Below are positions 22,742-31,500 of a stretch of 39,079 bases of DNA, piece by piece (position 1 is the stretch's first letter; the number at the start of each line of letters is the position of its first letter). Source of the stretch: VFKU01 sp964620045. GTDB lineage: Bacteria; Hydrogenedentota; Hydrogenedentia; Hydrogenedentales; GCA-2746185. Under the pieces are notes generated by a model, which was given only the letters and a program-made list of their open reading frames with translations, was not told where the DNA came from and did not search any database. The stretch lies in contig CAZUJL010000031.1 in the NCBI GenBank assembly GCA_964620045.1, positions 1 to 39,079 on the forward strand, given 5' to 3'. The translations under genes were made by a program, and so were the position numbers.

Positions 22742-23404
22742 TTATTTCTGTTGCGCGGATTTGGTCAGCACGTCAAAGGTCTGGCCGGTCTGACCATACT
22801 TCATCCGCACACCCTGGTTGTTGCCGATGATTTCCATCAGCGTCACGCCGTGCATTTCCTCGCCGATGCGCATCGACTCGCGCGCTTCCTGCTTGGTCAC
22901 CGGCAGGTAGAAGCGAAGAATCGCGGTATCTTGCATGAATCCCACGATCGTGATTTTAGGCTTGGATAGCTCCGCGAGGGCCGCTTCTTTCGATGTCGCC
23001 CATTTCGGTGAACCGGGGTTCAGCACCTCGAAGGCCTCAATATGCCCCAGCAAGTACTCCCACGCGCCGGCGCCTTCGAGCGCGCGGATGCGCTGGTCGA
23101 GCTGCTGATTCACAAGCTGCAAGGCGCGCTGACCGTCGGGCGTGGACTGGTTCGTGTTTTTCGCGCTGCGCAGCCGGTTTTTGAGTTTGTCCGCCGCTTC
23201 CTGCGGGAAGGTGGCGTTCGGTTCCGGAAGCGGATCGCCGATGCCGGATTCCGCCACGATTTTCGCCGCGATTTCCTCGGGCGTCGGGGGGGGCGGTGGG
23301 GGCGGTTCAGCCGGCTTGGGTGGTTCTTTGGGGGCGCATCCCGTGACCGGAGAGACGATGGCCAGCAGAATGAGCACGGGCACGAAACGCCGCAAAAACA
23401 GCAT
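22742..23404 (-). CDS. Lipoprotein with proline-rich linker and PilP/GspC-like C-terminal domain
   Basis: 220 residues. Lipobox VTGC with Cys23 after a hydrophobic leader; then a Lys/Pro tract (PKEPPKPAEPPPPPPPTPEE), a helical middle (KNRLRSAKNTN... QLVNQQLDQRIRALEGAGAWEYLLGHIEAF) and a small beta domain at 150-215: KPKITIVGFMQDTAILRFYLP... GVTLMEIIGNNQGVRMKYG. This last pattern (G strand, substrate strand, then xxI-x4-V-x-M) resembles the homology region of PilP/GspC proteins, which contact the secretin. It might therefore be a second PilP-like partner of the pilus system encoded 9 kb away; that is inference. Probable outer- or inner-membrane anchor; the +2 residue is Ala, compatible with outer-membrane sorting. 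Confidence 0.72.
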   Translation of the reverse strand: MLFLRRFVPVLILLAIVSPVTGCAPKEPPKPAEPPPPPPPTPEEIAAKIVAESGIGDPLPEPNATFPQEAADKLKNRLRSAKNTNQSTPDGQRALQLVNQQLDQRIRALEGAGAWEYLLGHIEAFEVLNPGSPKWATSKEAALAELSKPKITIVGFMQDTAILRFYLPVTKQEARESMRIGEEMHGVTLMEIIGNNQGVRMKYGQTGQTFDVLTKSAQQK

Positions 23405-23465
23405 GATTGGAATCCTTCAGCGCAAACACGTTTGCGCGCAGACCGCGCGCCGGTTGCAGAACGAA

Positions 23466-23495
23466 ATCGTAGTCGATGCGCTCCGGGAACGTCAA
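23466..23495 (-). promoter_or_regulatory. Promoter of the lipoprotein-TMTC operon
   Basis: Minus-strand TTGACG (23495-23490), 18-base spacer, TACGAT (23471-23466), ~55-base leader. An inverted repeat CGTCAA (23490-23495) - 7 bases - TTGACG (23503-23508) covers the -35. Confidence 0.5.
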
Positions 23496-23516
23496 GGACG
23501 GTTTGACGGGAGCGCG

Positions 23517-23546
23517 GTGACACAGAGGCGGGCGCTTGGTTATACT
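23517..23546 (+). promoter_or_regulatory. Promoter of the response-regulator gene
   Basis: GTGACA (23517-23522), 18-base spacer, TATACT (23541-23546); leader of ~45 bases to ATG 23600. Back to back with the lipoprotein promoter. Confidence 0.45.
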
Positions 23547-23599
23547 GCGATGAAGGGGCGCGCTTGCATCAGAGGCGGGCGCACACGCATTGCGAATTC

Positions 23600-24532
23600 A
23601 TGAGCCGAATACTTTTAGTAGACGACGATAACGACCTGGCCGACCTGCTTAAAACAAAGCTGATCGCCGAGGGTCACGATGTTGTAACCACGAATACGGG
23701 CGAGGGCGCGTTTGAACTGGCCAAGCAAGTGAAGCCAGACATCGCGCTGCTCGACATCATGTTGCCCGGCGTGACGGGCTACCAGATTTGCCGCCGCATC
23801 CGGAAGGATCCCGAGCTGTACCCCATGGGCGTCATCATGCTCACGGCGCTCGGTGAAGAACCGGAAGTCATCCACGGCCTAGAGCAAGGCGCGGACGACT
23901 ACATCGTCAAGCCGTTCAAACTCGAGAAGCTCATCGAGAAGCTGGGCTTCCTCGGCGGGTTGCTGGAAGGCATCAAGGGCCGCAACAGCATCACGCACCT
24001 GCACGGCACCGACGCCATCAAGCGCGAAGTGAACCACCGGCTCGCGCGCGGCACGAAGGTCGCCTTGTGCTACATCGACATGGCTCATTTTAAGCCGTAT
24101 TGCGCGGTGAAGGGCCGTGACGGCCAGAAGCGCGCGCTGGAGTTCATGGGCAAGTTGCTGCCGGCGCTGATGCGCAACGCGGGGATCTACGAGGGCTTCG
24201 TCGCGCACATGGGCGGCGAGCATTTCGTCGTGCTGCTGAACATCGAAGACTACGAGCGTTTCTGCAGCGCGTTGATGGAGAGTTTCGATCACCGCGTGCG
24301 CGAGTTGTACGCGCAGCAGGAAGTGCAGCAGGGCTATGTGCTCGCGACCGACAAAAAAGGCCGCGAGGGACGCTACGCCCTGATGGCGCTGTCCATCGGC
24401 GTGGTCCACAACCAGAACCGCGAGTTCAAAAACGCCAAGAAGATGTTTGAAGTCCTCGCGCAGGTGCGGCAGATGGCGCAGCCCGCGGACAAGAGCGTGA
24501 TGTTCGTCGACCGGCGCCGCAGCGATCGGTGA
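23600..24532 (+). CDS. Response regulator with degenerate GGDEF output domain
   Basis: 310 residues. Receiver domain 1-115: acidic pocket VDDDND (8-10), phospho-acceptor Asp52 (LLDIMLPGVTG), Thr82 (MLTALG) and Lys104 (YIVKPF), all intact. The second domain (~135-300) has the GGDEF fold order (LCYIDMAHFKPYCAVKGRDGQKRALEFMGKLL; AHMGGEHFVVLL; ALMALSIGVVHNQ) but the signature is GGEHF rather than GG(D/E)EF, the first strand reads IDMAHFK where active enzymes usually have a second acidic residue (xDxD), and no RxxD inhibitory site precedes it. Loss of an active c-di-GMP synthase is likely; it may bind a nucleotide or serve as a protein switch. ATG 23600 is chosen because it opens the receiver strand MSRILLVDDD; the Shine-Dalgarno is weak. 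Its stop overlaps the next start by 4 bases. Confidence 0.88.
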   Translation: MSRILLVDDDNDLADLLKTKLIAEGHDVVTTNTGEGAFELAKQVKPDIALLDIMLPGVTGYQICRRIRKDPELYPMGVIMLTALGEEPEVIHGLEQGADDYIVKPFKLEKLIEKLGFLGGLLEGIKGRNSITHLHGTDAIKREVNHRLARGTKVALCYIDMAHFKPYCAVKGRDGQKRALEFMGKLLPALMRNAGIYEGFVAHMGGEHFVVLLNIEDYERFCSALMESFDHRVRELYAQQEVQQGYVLATDKKGREGRYALMALSIGVVHNQNREFKNAKKMFEVLAQVRQMAQPADKSVMFVDRRRSDR

Positions 24533-25029
24533 TCAAGCTCGTCCGGTTTCTCATCCTGATCGCGATGGCGGTCGTCGTCATCGGCGGGATCTGGTCCATC
24601 CTGACCCCCACAGCCACCACCGACATCGACGTCGCCGCGCTGGCCCAAGACGCCGCCCGCGCGCGGGTGACCTGGGCCGACTACGGCGAAGGCATCAAGG
24701 CCGAGCTGGGCGCGACCCCCGCGGCCTTGTGGCACGGCGCGCCCGACAGCGCAAAGCTGGTCGATGGTGGCATCGAAGTGACATTTTCGCTGAACGGCGC
24801 GTGGAGCGAGTTCGACTTCGGCATGCCGATCCTCTTACGCGATCCCGAAGGCCAGGTCTACGCGCCGAAGTCATACACGCGCGCCGCTCCGGGCGGCACG
24901 TACCACTTCGCGCACAAAGGCACCGTGACGCCGCTGAGCATTCCGTGGCTCGAAGTGAAGTTTCCGCCAAACGACGAGCGCCGGATCGTGTTCGATACCG
25001 ACGGCGTCTGGCACGCCGCCGCGCGCTAG
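24529..25029 (+). CDS. Small membrane-anchored protein of unknown function
   Basis: 166 residues. One N-terminal hydrophobic helix (FLILIAMAVVVIGGIW) acts as signal anchor, the rest is predicted periplasmic. I do not recognise a domain; ~85-160 looks like a beta-sandwich (GGIEVTFSLNGAWSEFDFGMPILLRDPEG, GGTYHFAHKG, PWLEVKFPPNDERRIVFD). Its GTG start overlaps the stop of the response-regulator gene in GTGA, so the two are translationally coupled and probably function together. Its TAG stop shares the palindrome CTAG (25026-25029) with the stop of the convergent sulfatase gene. Confidence 0.75.
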   Translation: MIKLVRFLILIAMAVVVIGGIWSILTPTATTDIDVAALAQDAARARVTWADYGEGIKAELGATPAALWHGAPDSAKLVDGGIEVTFSLNGAWSEFDFGMPILLRDPEGQVYAPKSYTRAAPGGTYHFAHKGTVTPLSIPWLEVKFPPNDERRIVFDTDGVWHAAAR

Positions 25030-27455
25030 TCGACGTCCTTGCCATCCTTGAGCGGCGCGACCGTCACCGTGATCCAATCGCTCCATCCGTTCGGCAGGTC
25101 GCGCGGGCGAATGCGCAGGCGATACGGGTTCCACTGGTACAGCGGCTTCCAGCCGTCGCGCGGCACGGGGCCGAAAATATGCTTCGTGCCTTCTTCGACC
25201 GGATACGTCCCCTGCAGACGGTGCCAGCCCTCGCCGATGTCGTACTCAATCACATACGGGGCATATTCGTTGCCGGTCCACTCGGCCGGAATCGAGCCGT
25301 TGTTGGTTTCAAAGTAGATCGTATCGCCGGATTTCGGCGTAATGACTTCCGGAACCGTCAGATTCTTCGGATCAAGCGCGGCCTCGCGCGCAAGCAGGAT
25401 TTCTTCGCGCTTGTCCACCGCCGCACGGGCCTCGGCGTTGCGCGTGACCCAGTCGCTGATCTGCTGCAGCATCGTCGCGGCGACCTCGGGGTTATCCGCA
25501 TAGACGTTCTGCTTTTCCTTCGGGTCTTTCTGCAGATCGTATAGCTCAAAGTTGTCTCCGCGCGGACCCGTGCGTGCGATGAATTTCCAATCCTTGGTGC
25601 GCACGCTGCGCACGAACGTCGTGCGCTGGTAGAGCTTGGACTGGTAGCCCCCTTCGATGCTTTCCGCGAAGGTCGGCTCGTCCGAGATCGGCTTGCCCTG
25701 GATCGCGGGCCACAGCGAACGGCCCTGGACTTCCGGCGGGGTCTTCCAGCCCATCATGTCCATGATCGTGGGGAAGATGTCGACCTGCTGCGCGATCGTG
25801 TCGATGATGCGGCCTTTCGGAATCAGTTTCGGCGCAAGAATGACGAGCGGGATATGCAACATTTCGTCGTAGTGCCGCGAGTGAACCATGGTCGAGCCAT
25901 GACCGATGAAGCCGTGCTCCAGCAGCTCTTCGCTGTGGTCGGCCGTGATCACGATGATCGTGTGCTTGAGCTTGTGGTGCAGCGCGAGCTTGTAGCGGAA
26001 CTTTTCGAAGTTGCGGTCGAAATGGCGCGTCTGCGCCTTGATGAGCGCATCGACCCACTCCTTTGTGCCTTCGGGAAACTCGAAGACCTGCGGTGTGTCG
26101 TAAGGCGGTGGCAGACCGCTTGCCTCGGCCTCGGCCAAAACCTCGTCGGAGTAGTAGGGGATGATGACTTCCTTCGTGATCAGATCGCGCAGCGCCGGCG
26201 GCATCACGATTTCGTCGCGCGGATCGAGTTTTGCCTCGCGCTCCGGCGCGACCCGCGATTGATCGATGACCGCCGGCGGATACAGCCAGTGCGTCTCGGG
26301 CGGGTAGTAGGGCAGGTGCATGTAGCGCCAGTGGTACCAGAGCGCGAAAGGTTTGTGCTGATTGTCGCCGATCCAGTCGACGATGCGGTCCGCTTCGCTC
26401 TCCACCGTGATGCCCTGGATACCCTTGTCGAACGCCGCCAGATTCAGAAAGTTCGGTGCGGCGTTGATCAGGAAAGAAAGCTGCGGCACGACGTAGCCGT
26501 GCTCCTTGAACGCATCCAGGATCGTCTCCACGGAGTGCGGAAGCGTCCGCTCCTGCGAGGTCACGCCGTGCGTCGGGGGGTACAGGCCCGTAAGCACAGA
26601 GGCCACGCCGGGGCTGGTCCACGCCGCCTGGCTGTAGGTCTGCGTGAAGGCCGCGCCGTGTGATGCCACGGCCTTGTCGATCCACTCCGTGGTCGGCGGT
26701 TCGTCTTTATTGCCGTAGATGCCCCAGAAATCCGGGCGCGCGCAATCCACCGTGATCAGCAGCAGGTTCATCGGCGGATTGATGTAACCGGTGTACACCC
26801 GGTACGTCCAGAACGCGAGCAACGCGAGCGGCAGCACCGCGCCCGTCGTTCGGCGCAGGGAGGGGCGCAGACGCTGGTGGACCGGCCACACGCTGTCCGG
26901 TTGCACGGCCATGAGCCCAAGCAATCCGAGGCCGCCCGAGAACCAATTGATCGCGACGTCGCCGACCGTGCCATGCCGGTGCGGGATCAGGAATTCCTGG
27001 ATGAGCTCGTCGGTTACGCCGATGACCATCACGGCGATCGCCGCGCCGAGGTATGCGCGGCGCTGCGTGCGCGTCACGCGCAGGGCGCGGTAGTAGAAGA
27101 ACGCGACGAGGCTGTATTGGAGCAGGTGGATGCGCTCGACAGGATACTCGGCGTGCATCGTAAGCACATAGGCATAGCCCGCCGCGACCGCCAGCAGCCA
27201 GGGATAGGAATAGAACGACGGCAGGCGGCGTCGTAGCAACAGAAACACGAGCACCACAAGGCCGATGCCGGGAATGAGTCCGTCGACGAAGTAGCCGCCG
27301 CGCTCGGTGCCCATCGCGCGCGTGAGCGCGAGCCACAGCGGGTTCACGAACCACGCGAGCGTGTACAGCAGCAGCGTGTAGACAATCGCCACCGTCCAAC
27401 GGCGGCGGTACAGGCCGCGTTGGGCTGGTTCGGACGGCACGGCAACTTCGGACAT
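25026..27455 (-). CDS. VanZ domain fused to a membrane-anchored sulfatase/phosphoglycerol-transferase-like enzyme
   Basis: 809 residues. Residues 1-180: four or more helices with the VanZ signature TDELIQEFLIPHRHGTVGDVAINWFSGG. A further helix (~203-218) leads to an alkaline-phosphatase-superfamily domain on the periplasmic side. Metal ligands are visible: Asp237 (LLITVDCARPD, with Asp242), and Asp506/His507 with a second His519 (ITADHSEELLEHGFIGHG). The nucleophile segment is AAWTSPGVASVLTGLYPPTHGV: Thr280 stands where type I sulfatases have the formylglycine Cys/Ser of C-x-P-S-R, and the Arg is also missing. Thr nucleophiles are known in LtaS-like phosphoglycerol transferases, so a phosphodiesterase or transferase acting on lipids or glycans is as likely as a sulfatase. 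A ~130-residue beta-rich domain follows (from ~670). It is tail-to-tail overlapped by 4 bases with the gene before it. Confidence 0.85.
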   Translation of the reverse strand: MSEVAVPSEPAQRGLYRRRWTVAIVYTLLLYTLAWFVNPLWLALTRAMGTERGGYFVDGLIPGIGLVVLVFLLLRRRLPSFYSYPWLLAVAAGYAYVLTMHAEYPVERIHLLQYSLVAFFYYRALRVTRTQRRAYLGAAIAVMVIGVTDELIQEFLIPHRHGTVGDVAINWFSGGLGLLGLMAVQPDSVWPVHQRLRPSLRRTTGAVLPLALLAFWTYRVYTGYINPPMNLLLITVDCARPDFWGIYGNKDEPPTTEWIDKAVASHGAAFTQTYSQAAWTSPGVASVLTGLYPPTHGVTSQERTLPHSVETILDAFKEHGYVVPQLSFLINAAPNFLNLAAFDKGIQGITVESEADRIVDWIGDNQHKPFALWYHWRYMHLPYYPPETHWLYPPAVIDQSRVAPEREAKLDPRDEIVMPPALRDLITKEVIIPYYSDEVLAEAEASGLPPPYDTPQVFEFPEGTKEWVDALIKAQTRHFDRNFEKFRYKLALHHKLKHTIIVITADHSEELLEHGFIGHGSTMVHSRHYDEMLHIPLVILAPKLIPKGRIIDTIAQQVDIFPTIMDMMGWKTPPEVQGRSLWPAIQGKPISDEPTFAESIEGGYQSKLYQRTTFVRSVRTKDWKFIARTGPRGDNFELYDLQKDPKEKQNVYADNPEVAATMLQQISDWVTRNAEARAAVDKREEILLAREAALDPKNLTVPEVITPKSGDTIYFETNNGSIPAEWTGNEYAPYVIEYDIGEGWHRLQGTYPVEEGTKHIFGPVPRDGWKPLYQWNPYRLRIRPRDLPNGWSDWITVTVAPLKDGKDVD

Positions 27456-27568
27456 GAGGCGATGATGCTAACAAAGTCGCCGAGGCGGACAAAGCGGCCC
27501 GGCGGGTCGACAGATGACGGCGGAAGGATTACGATAGCGCCCGCCACGGTGGTGTTGGGGAACAGCGG

Positions 27569-28540
27569 ATGATTCGCGGCTACGTATTAAACGCAGACGG
27601 CACGGCGAAAACGATTGCGTCGATGGACGATGTGCGCGTGTCGTATACCGACGGCACGCGCATCTGGGTCGACGTGGCCCAGCCGACGGCGGACGAGATG
27701 AGCGGGTTGGGCGATATTTTCGGACTCGATGACGCCGCGCGCGAGGATTGCCTGTCGGGCGAACAGCGCCCGCGCATCGACGAGTTCAACGACTACATGT
27801 TTCTCGTGCTGTACGGCGCGGTCGGCACGGAACCCTTCCAGGAATTCCTGCCGCGCAAGCTCGCGATCTTCTTTTCGGATCGCTTCCTGATCACCGTGCA
27901 CCGCGAGGCGCACCGTTCCATCGAGGCCCAGCTCAAACGTTGCGACAAGCACGCCGTGGCCACGCTGCGCCAGGGGCTGGACCATCTATTGCACAACATC
28001 GTCGAAACAATGGTGGCGAACTACGGACTGGTGGCCGAGGAGTACGCGAAGCAACTGGATGCACTCGAGGAGCGCTCGCTGACCGATGGCCGCGACCCTT
28101 CGATGCTCACGGACATCATCGCCTTGCGCCGCGAGTTGCTTGAACTGCGGCGGGTTGCCTCCGCGCAACGCGAGTTGTTGTCGCCGATCGCGAACGGCGA
28201 AATGGATTACATCTCGCAGGATTTGGATGTCCATTTCTCGCACGTGCGCGATCACTTGACGACGACGCTGGACATTATCGACACGCACCGCGAAATTTTG
28301 CAGGCGATTCGCGAAAACTACCACTTGATGCTGGCGAACCGGCTGAACAATACGATGAAAGTGCTGACGCTGTTCTCGTCAATGTTTCTGCCGCTCACGT
28401 TCATCGTCGGCGTGTACGGAATGAACATGCCGTTTTGGCCGGAGCCCCACGGGTTACAAACGTTTTGGGCCATCATGGGATTCATGGGTGTGTGTGCGGT
28501 GTCCATGCTGGTGTACTTCCGCTGGCGGCTGTGGTTGTAA
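27569..28540 (+). CDS. corA: CorA-type magnesium/divalent cation transporter
   Basis: 323 residues, usual CorA length. A cytoplasmic alpha/beta domain (IWVDVAQPTADEMSGLGDIFGLD... RPRIDEFNDYMFLVLYG) precedes the long stalk helix (LRRELLELRRVASAQRELLSPI...ENYHLMLANRLNNTMKVLTLFSSMFLPLTFIVGVYGMNMP). The pore signature Gly-Met-Asn is present in VYGMNMP, with the second membrane helix immediately after. CorA pentamers carry Mg2+ (or Co2+/Ni2+) into the cell down the membrane potential. GGGG precedes the ATG by 8 bases. Divergent from the sulfatase gene (113 bases apart), and only 6 bases from the end of the convergent channel gene with no terminator between them. Confidence 0.93.
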   Translation: MIRGYVLNADGTAKTIASMDDVRVSYTDGTRIWVDVAQPTADEMSGLGDIFGLDDAAREDCLSGEQRPRIDEFNDYMFLVLYGAVGTEPFQEFLPRKLAIFFSDRFLITVHREAHRSIEAQLKRCDKHAVATLRQGLDHLLHNIVETMVANYGLVAEEYAKQLDALEERSLTDGRDPSMLTDIIALRRELLELRRVASAQRELLSPIANGEMDYISQDLDVHFSHVRDHLTTTLDIIDTHREILQAIRENYHLMLANRLNNTMKVLTLFSSMFLPLTFIVGVYGMNMPFWPEPHGLQTFWAIMGFMGVCAVSMLVYFRWRLWL

Positions 28541-28546
28541 GCCGGT

Positions 28547-31500
28547 TTACGGCTTCGTGGTCTCGCCCTGCGCCGGGGGAGTCGGCGTGTTCCGGATGCG
28601 GATGTCCGTGTGCGGATAGGCCAGCTCAATCCCGGATTGCTTCAGCCTTTCGTCGATGCCCAGGTGTAGCTCGTCGCGGCACGGGGAAATCTGGTCGGCG
28701 CCCGACACATACACGCTGAGATCGAAGTTATACCGGCCTTCGCCGAACGACGTGAACACAACGCCCGGCGCCGGCTCTTTCAAGACACGGCTGTTTTCCT
28801 GCGCCGCTTTCAGGAGGAGTTCCTGAACTTTGTGCGGATCGCTCTTGCAATCCACGCCGACGGCAATCGTTGTCCGCAGGACATTGTCCGTCAGCGTCCA
28901 GTTCAATACCCGGCCCGTCACGAATTCCTTGTTCGGCACGATGAGATCTTTGCGTTCACCGTCGGTGATCGTCGTGGCGCGAATCTGAATCCGCGAGACG
29001 GTGCCGCTCACGTCGCCGACCGTCACCGTGTCACCCAGGCGGACCGGCCGTTCGAACAGGATGATGAGGCCGGAGATGAAGTTCGCGACAATTTCCTGCA
29101 ACCCGAAACCAATACCAAGACCGAGCGCGGCGACGAGCCACTGCATGCGCTCCCATCGAATACCCAGGATATTGAGCACCGCAATCGTTCCGATCACGGC
29201 GATGACGTAACCCAGCACGGTCTTGATGGCATATCGCTCGCCGGGCGCGAGTTTGATTCGCTGAAGCACCGCGATTTCCAACAGACCGGGCAAATTTCGC
29301 GTGGCGCTGATGGTGAGCCAGATGACGATGACCGCCACGAGGACGTCGGCATAGGTCAAGGCTTCCACCGCGCCGACGAGATCCGTCCCGCTGGGCAGTT
29401 CGGGTTTGGCATCGGTTACTGCGGCGGGTGTGGCCGCCGCAGTTGTCGGCGCTGCAGTCGCCGCCGCGGCTTCGCCGTTTGCCGCCGCGGCCTCGTGTTC
29501 GTCCTTATCCGAGATGCCGATGGGCTGCGCCACCGCGCGGATCGGCGCCGTGGTTTCGCCAATCGTGATTTCGTTTAGCACGCGCAAGGCCGGAACAAGG
29601 TCGACCCAGATCATCCAGAGTCCAACGCTCAGCACCAGGATCGAGATGCTGCGCGTAAGGCGCGTGGTCTGCACATCAATCTGCGCCAGATCGATTTCCG
29701 GCTCCTGAAAGTCAGCGCCCGAAGTCGCATCCGCACCGTCGCCGGCTTTTTTTTGCGCCTCGCGCAGTTCGGCGCGTTTTTTCCGAGCCTGTTCGAACGC
29801 CAGTTTCCGGCGGGTCAGCAACAGCGCGCGCATGGCGAGACCGGCGCCGCAACTCACGAGGAAAATCAGGATGAGCGTAATGTGGATGCGTAGCGCGAGC
29901 CGCAGCGCTGTGTCGAAGTACCCGGCGAGCGCCGCGATCGCAAAACTGATCGGCGCGCCCGCGGAAATGAGATACAGGATGCGGCGCACGCGCTCGCGTT
30001 GGCCGGGGATCGACAGCGGCAGATAGATCATGATGCTCGGCGCGCGCTTGTTCGTGAGCTGGTGCCCCAGCCACGCCCACAACAGCATGAGCAGCACGAA
30101 CACAATGCGCCCGGCCGATTCCCGCCACTCGCCGGATTCCTGCGTCTCCATCAGTGCGATGAAGAAGAGCAGTGGGAATCCAATGGCCATGGCCCACGAC
30201 AGCGCGCGGCGCGCGGCCGTGGTGGCTTCCGGCGGCCAGTCAAAGTGGATTTCGCCCAGCCCGCGCGGCGCGAAGGTGCGGCGGGGGAATTCCACGGACG
30301 AATACATGGCCGCCACCACAAACAGCGAACTGCCCACGACGCGTGCGAATTCGCCCCCGGCCAGCGAGGTGCTCAGGCGCCAGGCGACGAAGAACATCGC
30401 GAGCGGAAACACGGCGGACAGGAGCAGGGTGTAGGCCAGTGTTTCCACCGTCCACCAATAGTTCGTGGCCGCCCGGCGCTGCGATTGCTCGGCCAGCACC
30501 GTCAGGCGTTTGCGAATGCGCGGATAGAGCACGACGGCGGCCAATATGAAGACGGCGACCATGGCATACGGCGCGGGCCGGTCGGCCACATCGCTCAACA
30601 GGGTATGGCCGACCTCGACCCACTGGTGCCAATCGACCACCCAGCGGACGGCCTTGGTGCTCTCGGTGAGGTCGTCGAGTGAAATAACATTGGCGCTGGC
30701 GATCCACAACACGCGTTCGTTGATGTAGTTCGCGAAGTCGTTGCGAGTAACCAGCAGATCCTCTTCGGCTTTGTTCAGGCGCAGTAGTGCGTTCAGGTAG
30801 TCGTCATGCTCGTCGATCAACGCATCGAGCAGCGTGCGCTGTGTGCCCAAGTGTCCGCTCAAGGTGGAGCGGTATTCGCTCAACAGCGCAGGCGTCACAT
30901 CCGGATTGGTCGCCAGCACCCCGAGCATGTCTTCGAGCCGCCGGCCCACGGAAGTCGCGGAGACGTCGGCACGGGCCTCGCTCAGCTCAATTTGCTCCAG
31001 CAGTGCCGCGTCGATCGCCTTCTTGCGCAGCCGAAGGTCCGCGGATAACGTGCGGCTTTCCGGCAAATTCTCGCGGTAGGTCCGCAGTAAGGTGCCGACG
31101 GCCTCGGTGCGGCCGATGCTGGCCTCGCGTGCTTCGATCTTCGCGCGCTCATCGCTGAGCCGCCGCAGTTCACCCTCCATTCGGACGACTTCGGCGTTGA
31201 TCTTGGGGAGCTGCGCCTGGGGGCCGTTGTCATTGGCCCGGCGCTTGGCGATGTCGAGGTTGAACTCCGTGATGCTCTCCACGCTGCCGCGAATGAGCTC
31301 CGGAGCGTCCTCCGCATCCATGTGCGCCTGCTCAGCGTCGGCCAGGGAACGATTGGCGTCGTTCAGACGCTCCGCCGCCACCATCTGGCGCAACGGTTCG
31401 ACATAGCGGCGGGCGACATCGACGTCGCGCTGGGCCAGTTCTTCTTGAAGTGTAAGCAGCCGTCCGCGCACGTCGAAACTCGCGAGTTCCTCCGTGTGCG

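Noticed and set aside
25026..27455. Ordinary type I arylsulfatase with formylglycine
   Set aside because: There is no C/S-x-P-S-R; the aligned residues are Thr-Ser-Pro-Gly-Val.
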